DNA of 64,000 bases from the NCBI GenBank assembly GCA_032622095.1, contig CP136064.1, positions 249,769,827 through 249,833,826 on the forward strand, written 5' to 3'. Under the pieces are notes generated by a model. That model did no database searches and had not been told where the DNA came from. It saw only the letters and a program-made list of their open reading frames with translations. This stretch comes from Siphonodentalium dalli. Lineage: Eukaryota > Mollusca > Scaphopoda > Gadilida > Siphonodentaliidae. Within the stretch, counting starts at the first letter, position 1. The number at the start of each line of letters is the position of its first letter. The position numbers and the translations under genes are program-made. Shown piece after piece: positions 57,201-63,368 of this stretch.

Positions 57201-60200
57201 AGAGCCGTGATATCCACAAGGGTTATACACGCATGGTGACGTGTCTGTTGAAAACAAGGAACCCGGCTTTAAAGTGTGGTTAGTAGATCACAATCTGTAC
57301 AAGCCTTAATGTTCTTAATAATTCGAATATTAATGTGTTATTGGAAATGTGTGACATTATTGCCATGCGTTTGCTGAATTTGAAGTTCGCCATCAACAGT
57401 GATTATTGATATTTAGACGAAAAAGAGTTATGATTCGAAAACAATACATCAAACAATATACCAATAAAGGAAGACGTACCTAATAAGATACACATATAGC
57501 TAAAGACTCAGAAACGCAAACAAAACATTGTAGTAATCGTTTCCGCTAAAGTAAATGCAATTTCCAACATTTATTTTGTTCGGTAGGGAACAGTGATTGC
57601 ATGTAGGAAATGATACTCACAGTTGTTCGTTTGGTTACCTGCAATGGCAGATTGATAGCAAGTGAGTGGTCATCTATGAGTCTGTTGGTGATGTGGACTC
57701 ATCGTATAAATTGGTGAAATAAGTAACTAGGCATTATCTCACATGATGGTTTAGCGCCCCGTGTGGATGGGTTGGTGTATACTATAAATTGAGATCCAAC
57801 TACTGAGGAATCTTAAAACATTATATTAGGAGAGTCATGCTGCTGAAAATTAATAGAGTATGGTCAGTGTTAATGCCTAAAGCGAGACGCATGACTATAA
57901 TATAATATTCTTAACAAAAGTTGTAAGGACTAAATTCGAAACAATGAACACGTTTAAGCTTATGCGGGGTGTCTCTGTTTGCAAATAAATCGTGCCCAAA
58001 AAGGTAATTGTGTCATCATTGTTGTCAAAGCGGTCATCTTTAAACGAACAGACTCAAACAAGAAAGAAAATCAAACTCAGTTTTGGACATTTAGTTTTCC
58101 AAACCATGCGCCATAATTCCGGGGGGGGGTAAATTGCATCGGAATTCTCCAAATATAATTAGATTTAGTTTATGTTGAAACAGGTCAGTATTCTTGAGAA
58201 GTAACACGGTTGTAAAACAATCTGAAATCTTTTCGTTCAGCCCATGCCGATATTCTATGGTATGGCCTACATACATTTCCAATAATATGTGTTTGTAGAT
58301 TCCATATTGTGCTAGTTATTAAAACTAGAAAGATAATCTTTCAACTACGAATTGTACTCGTAGTTTGTGAGCATTATGTCATATTACGTAATCCCAGTGG
58401 CTGCAGACTGGCCGTCATCAGCCAATTAATTAATGCATGTATTTATATAACACGATATCTACGCTCCATGCCCATTGATACTGACATGACTTAATATCGT
58501 GCCAAATTGACGACGAGAATATTTTATCTAATTACTTCAAATTAGGCTCCTTTTGGTGCTGAAATTCGCTTCTTTGAAAAAATGCACACCGAGAACGGAA
58601 CATACATGTATAACTACCTAAAACGGGACATAACCGCATTCAAGTGATTATATAGTGTGTATTGTGATTTAAACCACACCAATGTCACGAACTATAAATA
58701 TAAATTTTCTTACATGGACGATTTGGTTGAGAATTGGTAATTTTTACGCTTGAGTACTTCTGTTGTTATCAGCTATCGATATATGGTTATCAGAGTTACA
58801 TCAATTCTCACAATACATATGATGAATAATTGTTTATTTTAATTTACCTTGCACACAGCTTATCTGGGGATGCTTCAGTTTGCAAATCAATCGTTTTCAA
58901 AACGGTAAAATGTTGATTCCATTATAAACAAGGTTGACGATTTATTTAACAAAATGACCTGTATTTACCCAATATATAAATATATACTCGCCATACTCAC
59001 ATCTGTTTCCGGTCCATCCAGTGTAGCAATAGCAGATGTAGTTTTCGTCCATACCGTTATCACCGCAAGAGCCGTGATCTCCACAAGGGTTATACACGCA
59101 TGGTGACGTGTCTGTTGAAAACAAGGAACCCGGCTTTAAAGTGTGGTTAATTGATCACAATCTGTACAAGTCTTAATGTTCTTAATAACTCGAATATTAA
59201 TGTGTTATTGGAAATGTGTGACATTCTTACCATGCGTTTGCTGAATTTGAAGTTCGCGTCAACAGTGATTATTGATATTTAGACTAAAAAGAGTTATGAT
59301 TCGTCACAATACATCTAACAATATACAAATAAAGGAAGACGTACCTAATAAGATACCCACATAGCTAAAGGCTCAGAAACGCAAACAAAACAATTTACTA
59401 ACCGTTTCCGCTAAAGTAGATGCAGTTTCCAACTTTTATTTTGTTCGGTAGGGAACAGTGATTGCATGTAGGAAATGATACTCACAGTTGTTCGTTTGGT
59501 TACCTGCAATGTTAGATTGATAGCAAGTGAGTGGTCATCTATGAGTCTGTTGGTGATGTGGACTCATCATATAAATTGGTGAAATAAGTAACTAGGCATT
59601 AACTCACATGATAGTTTAGCGCCCAGTGTGGATGGGTTTGGAGTATACTATAAATTGAGATCCAACTACTGAGGAATCTTAAAACATATTAGGAGATTCA
59701 TGCTGCTGAAAATTAATAGAGTATGGTCAGTTTTAATGCCTAATACGAGACGCATGACTATAATATAATATTCTTCACAAAAGCTGTAAGGACTAAATTC
59801 GAAACAATGAACACGTTTAAGCTTATGCGGGGTGTCTCTGTTTGCGAATAAATCGTGCTCAAAAAGGTAATTGTGTCAACATTGTTGTCAAAGCGGTAAT
59901 CTTTAAACGAACAGACTCAAACAAGAAAGAAAATCAAACTCAGTTTTGGACATTTAGTTTTCCAAACCATGCTCCATAATTCCGGGGGGGGGGGTAAATT
60001 TCATCGGAATTCTCCAAAAATAATTAGATTTAGTTTATGTTCAAACAGGTCAGTATTCTTGAAAAGTAACACGGTTGTGAAACAATCTGAAATCTTTTCG
60101 TTCAGCCAATGCCGATATTCTATGGTATGGCCTACATACATTTACAAATATTTAAAGATACGTAGATACGTGGATAGACAACTTTTTACTCCAAACTGGG

Positions 60201-63200
60201 TGTTCGCACCATTAATATTTGTTTGTATATTCCATATTGTGCTAGTTATTAAAACTGGAAAGATAATCTTTCAACTACGAATTGTACTCGTAGTTTGTGA
60301 GCATTATGTCATATTACGTAATCCCAGTGGCTGCAGTCTGGCCGTCGTCAGCCAATTAATTAATGCATGTATTTATGTAACAACACGATATCTACGCTCC
60401 ATGCCCATTGATACTGACATGACTTAATATCCGGCCAAATTGACCACGTGAATATATTATATAATTACTTCAACATAGGCTCCTTTTTGTGCTGAAATTC
60501 GCTGCTATGAAAAAATGCACACCGAGAACGGAACATACATGTATAACTACCTATAACGAGACGTAACGGCATTCACGTGATTACATAGTGTGTATTGTGA
60601 TTTAAACCACACCAATGTCACGAACTATAAATATTAATTTTCTTACATGGACGATTTGGTTGAGAATTGGTAATTTTTACTTTTGAGTACTTCTGTGATT
60701 ATCAGCTATCGATATATGGTTATCAGAGTTACACCAATGCTCACAATACATATGATGAATAATTGTTTATTTTAATTTACCTTGCACACAGCTTATCTGG
60801 GGATGCTTCAGTTTGCAAATCAATCGTTTTCAAAACGGTAAAATGTTGATTCCATTATAAACCAGGTTGACGATTTATTTAACAAAATGACCTGTATTTA
60901 CCCAATATATAAATATATACTCGCCATACTCACATCTGTTTCCGGTCCATCCAGTGTAGCAATAGCAGATGTAGTTTTCGTCCATACCGTTATCACCGCA
61001 AGAGCCGTGATCTCCACAAGGGTTATACACGCATGGTGACGTGTCTGTTGAAAACAAGGAACCCGGCTTTAAAGTGTGGTTAATTGATCACAATCTCTAC
61101 AAGTCTTAATGTTCTTAATAACTCGAATATTAATGTGTTATTGAAATGTGTGACATTCTTACCATGCGTTTGCTGAATTTGAAGTTCGCGTCAACATTGA
61201 TTATTGATATTTAGACTAAAATGAGTTATGATTCGTCACAATACATCAAACAATATACCAATAAAGGAAGACGTACCTAATAAGATACCCACATAGCTAA
61301 ATCCTCAGAAACTTAAACACATTTTAGTAACCGTTTCCGCTAAAGTAGATGCAATTTCAAACTTTTATTTTGTTCGGTAGGGAATAGTGATTGCATGTAG
61401 GAAATGATACTCACAGTTGTTCGTTTGGTTACCTGCAATGTTAGATTGATAGCAAGTGAGTGGTCATCTATGAGTCTGTTGGTGATGTGGACTCATCATA
61501 TAAATTGGTGAAATAAGTAACTAGGCATTATCTCACATGATAGTTTAGCGCCCAGTGTGGATGGGTTGGTGTATACTATAAATTGAGATCCAACTACTGA
61601 GGAATCTTAAATCATATTAGGAGATTCATGCTGCTGAAAATTAATAGAGTATGGTCAGTTTTAATGCCTAATACGAGACGCATGACTATAATATAATATT
61701 CTTCACAAAAGCTGTAAGGACTAAATTCGAAACAATGAACACGTTTAAGCTTATGTGGGGTGTCTCTGTTTGCGAATAAATCGTGCTCAAAAAGGTAATT
61801 GTGTCAACATTGTTGTCAAAGCGGTAATCTTTAAACGAACAGACTCAAACAAGAAAGAAAATCAAACTCAGTTTTGGACATTTAGTTTTCCAAACCATGC
61901 TCCATAATTCCGGGGGGGGGGGGGGTAAATTGCATCGGAATTCTCCAAAAATAATTAGATTTAGTTTATGTTCAAACAGGTCAGTATTCTTGAAAAGTAA
62001 CACGGTTGTGAAACAATCTGAAATCTTTTCGTTCAGCCAATGCCGATATTCTATGGTATGGCCTACATACATTTACAAATATTTAAAGATACGTAGATAC
62101 GTGGATAGACAACTTTTTACTCCAAACTGGGTGTTCGCACCATTAATATTTGTTTGTATATTCCATATTGTGCTAGTTATTAAAACTGGAAAGATAATCT
62201 TTCAACTACGAATTGTACTCGTAGTTTGTGAGCATTATGTCATATTACGTAATCCCAGTGGCTGCAGTCTGGCCGTCATCAGCCAATTAATTAATGCATG
62301 TATTTATGTAACAACACGATATCTACGCTCCATGCCCATTGATACTGACATGATTTAATATCCGGCCAAATTGACCACGTGAATATATTATATAATTACT
62401 TCAACATAGGCTCCTTTTTGTGCTGAAATTCGCTGCTATGAAAAAATGCACACCGAGAACGGAACATACATGTATAACTACCTATAACGAGACGTAACGG
62501 CATTCACGTGATTACATAGTGTGTATTGTGATTTCAATCACACCATCGTCACGAACTATAAATATTAATTTTCTTACATGGACGATTTGGTTGAGAATTG
62601 GTAATTTTTACTTTTGAGTACTTCTGTGATTATCAGCTATCGATATATGGTTATCAGAGTTACATCAATGCTCACAATACATATGATGAATAATTGTTTA
62701 TTTTAATTTACCTTGCACACAGCTTATCTGGGGATGCTTCAGTTTGCAAATCAATCGTTTTCAAAACGGTAAAATGTTGATTCCATTATAAACCAGGTTG
62801 ACGATTTATTTAACAAAATGACCTGTATTTACCCAATATATAAATATATACTCGCTATACTCACATCTGTTTCCGGTCCATCCAGTGTAGCAATAGCAGG
62901 TGTAGTTTCCGTCCATACTGTTATCACCGCAAGAGCCGTGATCTCCACAAGGGTTATTCACGCATGGTGACGTGTCTGTTGAAAACAAGGAACCCGGCTT
63001 TAAAGTGTGGTTAATTGATCACAATCTGTACAAGTCTTAATGTTCTTAATAACTCGAATATTAATGTGTTATTGGAAATGTGTGACATTCTTACCATGCG
63101 TTTGCTGAATTTGACGTTCGCGTCAACAGTGATTATTGATATTTAGACTAAAAAGAGTTATGATTCGAAAACAATCCATCAAACAATATACTAATAAAGG

Positions 63201-63368
63201 AACACATTCCTAATAAGATACCCATATAGCTAAAGACTCAGAAACGCAAACAAAACATTGTAGTAATCGTTTCCGCTAAAGTAAATGCAATTTCCAACTT
63301 TTATTTTGTTCGGTAGGGAACAGTGATTGCATGTAGGAAATGATACTCACAGATGTTCGTTTGGTTAC
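123..63368 (-). CDS. Internal part of a giant EGF-repeat protein gene (36 exon pairs)
   Basis: Transcription runs from high to low coordinates. Each of 36 units gives an 18-nt microexon, a 375-376-nt intron, then a 108-111-nt EGF exon; a 0.7-1.4 kb intron (1.9 kb where the MITE lies) leads to the next unit. EGF exons start after TTTTCAACAG and end in T before GTGAGT or GTGAAT; microexons start after ATTGCAG and end in T before GTGAGT. All junctions are phase 1, so the pieces alternate in frame. The product is a string of modules with spacing C-x4-C-x5-C-x9/10-C-x-C-x8-C and a nine-residue linker, about 1,540 residues here. EGF repeats are known from secreted and cell-surface proteins (Notch/Delta, fibropellin, matrix proteins); I cannot name the family. 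No calcium-binding D-x-D/N-E motif precedes the first cysteine. Signal peptide, membrane segment and both gene ends lie outside the window. Exon structure is inferred from sequence only. Confidence 0.85.
607..624 (-). CDS. Microexon 1 (18 nt)
   Basis: Reads GTAACCAAACGAACAACT between ATTGCAG and GTGAGTAT. With the T ending the upstream EGF exon it gives Cys-Asn-Gln-Thr-Asn-Asn, then Tyr across the next junction. Confidence 0.75.
1349..1456 (-). CDS. EGF exon 2, type A
   Basis: 108 nt, ending GHS before the T of the sixth Cys codon. Donor is the weaker GTGAAT. Confidence 0.83.
1833..1850 (-). CDS. Microexon 2 (18 nt)
   Basis: Standard 18-nt sequence; the acceptor here has CTACCATTGCAG instead of CTAACATTGCAG. 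Confidence 0.75.
2526..2578. other. Cluster of three adjacent hairpins in the long intron (representative copy)
   Basis: Three perfect inverted repeats lie within 53 bp: CTAGTT/AACTAG (2526-2542), AAAGAT-A-ATCTTT (2543-2555) and ACTACGA/TCGTAGT with a 7-nt loop (2558-2578). The cluster recurs in M and L units and is absent from S units. L units read AACTGG in the first stem; units 13 and 18 have one extra T in the last loop. Function unknown. Confidence 0.6.
3215..3322 (-). CDS. EGF exon 3, type A
   Basis: 108 nt, same as exon 2, but its donor leads into an M intron rather than an S intron. Confidence 0.83.
3699..3716 (-). CDS. Microexon 3 (18 nt)
   Basis: Standard sequence with the CTACCATTGCAG acceptor. 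Confidence 0.75.
4112..4119. repeat. Left target-site duplication of the MITE
   Basis: TCTTTAAA, identical to 4610-4617; single in the uninterrupted units. Confidence 0.8.
4120..4609. mobile_element. MITE-like nonautonomous DNA transposon, hAT-like by target duplication
   Basis: A 490-bp segment interrupts TCTTTAAA, which is present once in every other M or L unit and flanks this insert on both sides, an 8-bp target-site duplication. The ends are imperfect inverted repeats: the left end has GGCCTT ten bases in, and the reverse complement of the right end has GGCCTT eight bases in. Further shared blocks follow (GAAAATAT, then AAACAGAAA and ACATTAAAA-like), so the inverted termini are degenerate but about 80 bp long. 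AACGCTCTTTAT occurs twice inside. No transposase frame is present. An 8-bp duplication fits hAT, but P and Merlin elements also make 8 bp, so the superfamily is tentative. Confidence 0.7.
4610..4617. repeat. Right target-site duplication of the MITE
   Basis: TCTTTAAA, followed by the normal unit sequence CGAACAGACTC. Confidence 0.8.
5650..5760 (-). CDS. EGF exon 4, type B-S
   Basis: 111 nt. Module DHGSCGDNSMDGNYTCYC, ending YTGWTGNR; donor GTGAGT. Confidence 0.87.
6136..6153 (-). CDS. Microexon 4 (18 nt)
   Basis: Standard sequence after CTAACATTGCAG. Confidence 0.77.
7497..7607 (-). CDS. EGF exon 5, type B-G
   Basis: 111 nt. GDNGMDGNYT version with a silent TGT for the third cysteine. The intron just past its donor carries the local deletion. 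Confidence 0.86.
7982..7999 (-). CDS. Microexon 5 (18 nt)
   Basis: Standard sequence. Confidence 0.77.
9429..9539 (-). CDS. EGF exon 6, type B-S with CVNNPC
   Basis: 111 nt. Tyr of CVYNPC is replaced by Asn, a change shared only with exon 36. Confidence 0.86.
9915..9932 (-). CDS. Microexon 6, N-to-I variant
   Basis: Reads ...ACATCT, so the linker is CNQTNI-Y; the second sequon (N-Y-T) of the linker is lost. Shared only with microexon 36. Confidence 0.75.
10657..10764 (-). CDS. EGF exon 7, type A
   Basis: 108 nt with GTGAAT donor into the short S intron. Confidence 0.83.
11141..11158 (-). CDS. Microexon 7 (18 nt)
   Basis: Standard sequence, CTACCATTGCAG acceptor. Confidence 0.75.
12529..12639 (-). 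CDS. EGF exon 8, type C
   Basis: 111 nt. GMDENYICYC: Gly-to-Glu and Thr-to-Ile relative to B-G; the N-Y-T sequon inside the module is lost. Confidence 0.86.
13014..13032 (-). CDS. Microexon 8, 19 nt as assembled
   Basis: One extra base in the GTTGTTTCG run makes it 19 nt and would break the frame. It lies in a patch dense in one-base indels, so a consensus error is more likely than a real change. Confidence 0.6.
14468..14578 (-). CDS. EGF exon 9, type B-S
   Basis: 111 nt, intact despite the surrounding indel-rich intron. Confidence 0.86.
14954..14971 (-). CDS. Microexon 9 (18 nt)
   Basis: Standard sequence. Confidence 0.76.
15699..15807 (-). CDS. EGF exon 10, type A, 109 nt as assembled
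   Basis: CCACAAAGGG near 15777-15784 has one A more than all other copies, shifting the frame after the second cysteine in transcript direction. It sits in the indel-rich patch and may be an error. Ends GHR rather than GHS. Confidence 0.65.
16184..16201 (-). CDS. Microexon 10 (18 nt)
   Basis: Standard sequence. Confidence 0.75.
17581..17691 (-). CDS. EGF exon 11, type C
   Basis: 111 nt, MDENYICYC. Confidence 0.86.
18066..18083 (-). CDS. Microexon 11 (18 nt)
   Basis: Standard sequence. Confidence 0.77.
19515..19625 (-). CDS. EGF exon 12, type B-S
   Basis: 111 nt; donor GTGAGT. Confidence 0.87.
20001..20018 (-). CDS. Microexon 12 (18 nt)
   Basis: Standard sequence. Confidence 0.77.
20743..20850 (-). 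CDS. EGF exon 13, type A
   Basis: 108 nt with a silent ACG for the Thr before the fourth cysteine, shared only with exon 18. Donor GTGAAT. Confidence 0.83.
21227..21244 (-). CDS. Microexon 13 (18 nt)
   Basis: Standard sequence. Confidence 0.77.
22610..22720 (-). CDS. EGF exon 14, type B-G
   Basis: 111 nt. The intron beside it has a pure TATATATATA tract (22584-22595) in place of ATATAAATATAT. Confidence 0.87.
23096..23113 (-). CDS. Microexon 14 (18 nt)
   Basis: Standard sequence. Confidence 0.77.
23593..23607 (+). repeat. Longest pure G tract (15 nt), representative
   Basis: The tract follows CCATAATTCC and precedes TAAATT in all 29 M and L units, with pure runs of about 9-15 G. In transcript sense it is a C tract inside the long intron. 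Confidence 0.85.
24479..24589 (-). CDS. EGF exon 15, type B-G
   Basis: 111 nt, identical in sense to exon 14. Confidence 0.87.
24965..24982 (-). CDS. Microexon 15 (18 nt)
   Basis: Standard sequence. Confidence 0.77.
26342..26452 (-). CDS. EGF exon 16, type C
   Basis: 111 nt, MDENYICYC. Confidence 0.86.
26828..26845 (-). CDS. Microexon 16 (18 nt)
   Basis: Standard sequence. The junction of the 8.76 kb duplication lies in the intron just below it. Confidence 0.77.
28278..28388 (-). CDS. EGF exon 17, type B-S
   Basis: 111 nt, copy of exon 12. Confidence 0.87.
28764..28781 (-). CDS. Microexon 17 (18 nt)
   Basis: Standard sequence. Confidence 0.77.
29506..29613 (-). CDS. EGF exon 18, type A
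   Basis: 108 nt, copy of exon 13 including its silent ACG. Confidence 0.83.
29990..30007 (-). CDS. Microexon 18 (18 nt)
   Basis: Standard sequence. Confidence 0.77.
31374..31484 (-). CDS. EGF exon 19, type B-G with Gly-to-Arg
   Basis: 111 nt. A T at 31392 turns YTGWTGNR into YTRWTGNR, removing the glycine of the conserved C5-xxGx(S/T)G motif. Its duplicate exon 14 keeps Gly, so this arose after the 8.76 kb duplication (or is an error). Confidence 0.84.
31860..31877 (-). CDS. Microexon 19 (18 nt)
   Basis: Standard sequence. Confidence 0.77.
33241..33351 (-). CDS. EGF exon 20, type B-G
   Basis: 111 nt, copy of exon 15. Confidence 0.87.
33727..33744 (-). CDS. Microexon 20 (18 nt)
   Basis: Standard sequence. 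Confidence 0.77.
35102..35212 (-). CDS. EGF exon 21, type C
   Basis: 111 nt, MDENYICYC. Confidence 0.86.
35588..35605 (-). CDS. Microexon 21 (18 nt)
   Basis: Standard sequence. Confidence 0.77.
37037..37147 (-). CDS. EGF exon 22, type B-S
   Basis: 111 nt. Beyond the donor the intron has GACATGTATTT in place of GACCTGTATTT, shared with exons 26, 29 and 32. Confidence 0.87.
37523..37540 (-). CDS. Microexon 22 (18 nt)
   Basis: Standard sequence. Confidence 0.77.
38907..39017 (-). CDS. EGF exon 23, type B-G
   Basis: 111 nt. Confidence 0.87.
39393..39410 (-). CDS. Microexon 23 (18 nt)
   Basis: Standard sequence. Confidence 0.77.
40772..40882 (-). CDS. EGF exon 24, type B-G
   Basis: 111 nt. 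Confidence 0.87.
41258..41275 (-). CDS. Microexon 24 (18 nt)
   Basis: Standard sequence. Confidence 0.77.
42641..42751 (-). CDS. EGF exon 25, type C
   Basis: 111 nt, MDENYICYC. Confidence 0.86.
43127..43144 (-). CDS. Microexon 25 (18 nt)
   Basis: Standard sequence. Confidence 0.77.
44577..44687 (-). CDS. EGF exon 26, type B-S
   Basis: 111 nt. One extra A beside the donor-side intron (ATATAAAATATATAC). Confidence 0.87.
45063..45080 (-). CDS. Microexon 26 (18 nt)
   Basis: Standard sequence. Confidence 0.77.
46446..46556 (-). CDS. EGF exon 27, type B-G with Asp-to-Gly
   Basis: 111 nt. PCGGHGSC instead of PCGDHGSC (private). Confidence 0.86.
46932..46949 (-). CDS. Microexon 27 (18 nt)
   Basis: Standard sequence. 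Confidence 0.77.
48310..48420 (-). CDS. EGF exon 28, type C with Asp-to-Glu
   Basis: 111 nt. PCGEHGSC (private) with MDENYICYC. Confidence 0.86.
48795..48812 (-). CDS. Microexon 28, Q-to-E variant
   Basis: Reads GTAACGAAACG..., giving CNETNN; the N-x-T sequon survives. Confidence 0.76.
50243..50353 (-). CDS. EGF exon 29, type B-S
   Basis: 111 nt. Confidence 0.87.
50729..50746 (-). CDS. Microexon 29 (18 nt)
   Basis: Standard sequence. Confidence 0.77.
52112..52222 (-). CDS. EGF exon 30, type B-G
   Basis: 111 nt. Confidence 0.87.
52597..52614 (-). CDS. Microexon 30 (18 nt)
   Basis: Standard sequence. Confidence 0.77.
53975..54085 (-). CDS. EGF exon 31, type C
   Basis: 111 nt, MDENYICYC. 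Confidence 0.86.
54461..54478 (-). CDS. Microexon 31 (18 nt)
   Basis: Standard sequence. Confidence 0.77.
55909..56019 (-). CDS. EGF exon 32, type B-S
   Basis: 111 nt; same subgroup as exons 22, 26 and 29. Confidence 0.87.
56395..56412 (-). CDS. Microexon 32 (18 nt)
   Basis: Standard sequence. Confidence 0.77.
57137..57244 (-). CDS. EGF exon 33, type A
   Basis: 108 nt, GTGAAT donor into the short S intron. Confidence 0.83.
57621..57638 (-). CDS. Microexon 33 (18 nt)
   Basis: Standard sequence; acceptor here reads CTGCCATTGCAG. Confidence 0.75.
59001..59111 (-). CDS. EGF exon 34, type C
   Basis: 111 nt, MDENYICYC. Confidence 0.86.
59486..59503 (-). CDS. Microexon 34 (18 nt)
   Basis: Standard sequence. 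Confidence 0.77.
60934..61044 (-). CDS. EGF exon 35, type C
   Basis: 111 nt. The only type C exon whose donor leads into an L intron; elsewhere that intron follows B-S exons. Confidence 0.86.
61415..61432 (-). CDS. Microexon 35 (18 nt)
   Basis: Standard sequence. Confidence 0.77.
62865..62975 (-). CDS. EGF exon 36, type B-S with CVNNPC
   Basis: 111 nt, same Tyr-to-Asn change as exon 6. Confidence 0.86.
63351..63368 (-). CDS. Microexon 36, N-to-I variant
   Basis: Reads ...ACATCT as in microexon 6, removing one linker sequon. Confidence 0.75.

Larger units (their letters stand above)
57137..59000 (-). repeat. Array unit 33, class M (M1)
   Basis: 1,864 bp. G tract of 9, the shortest pure run. 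Carries GATTTAAACCACACCAATG at 58666-58684, shared with unit 34. Confidence 0.9.
59001..60933 (-). repeat. Array unit 34, class L
   Basis: 1,933 bp. G tract of 11. Contains an M-derived patch at about 60602-60616 inside L sequence. Confidence 0.9.
60934..62864 (-). repeat. Array unit 35, class L
   Basis: 1,931 bp. G tract of 14. Near-copy of unit 5 beyond about 61.6 kb; near exon 35 it has AATCTCTACAAG, shared only with unit 8. Confidence 0.9.
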
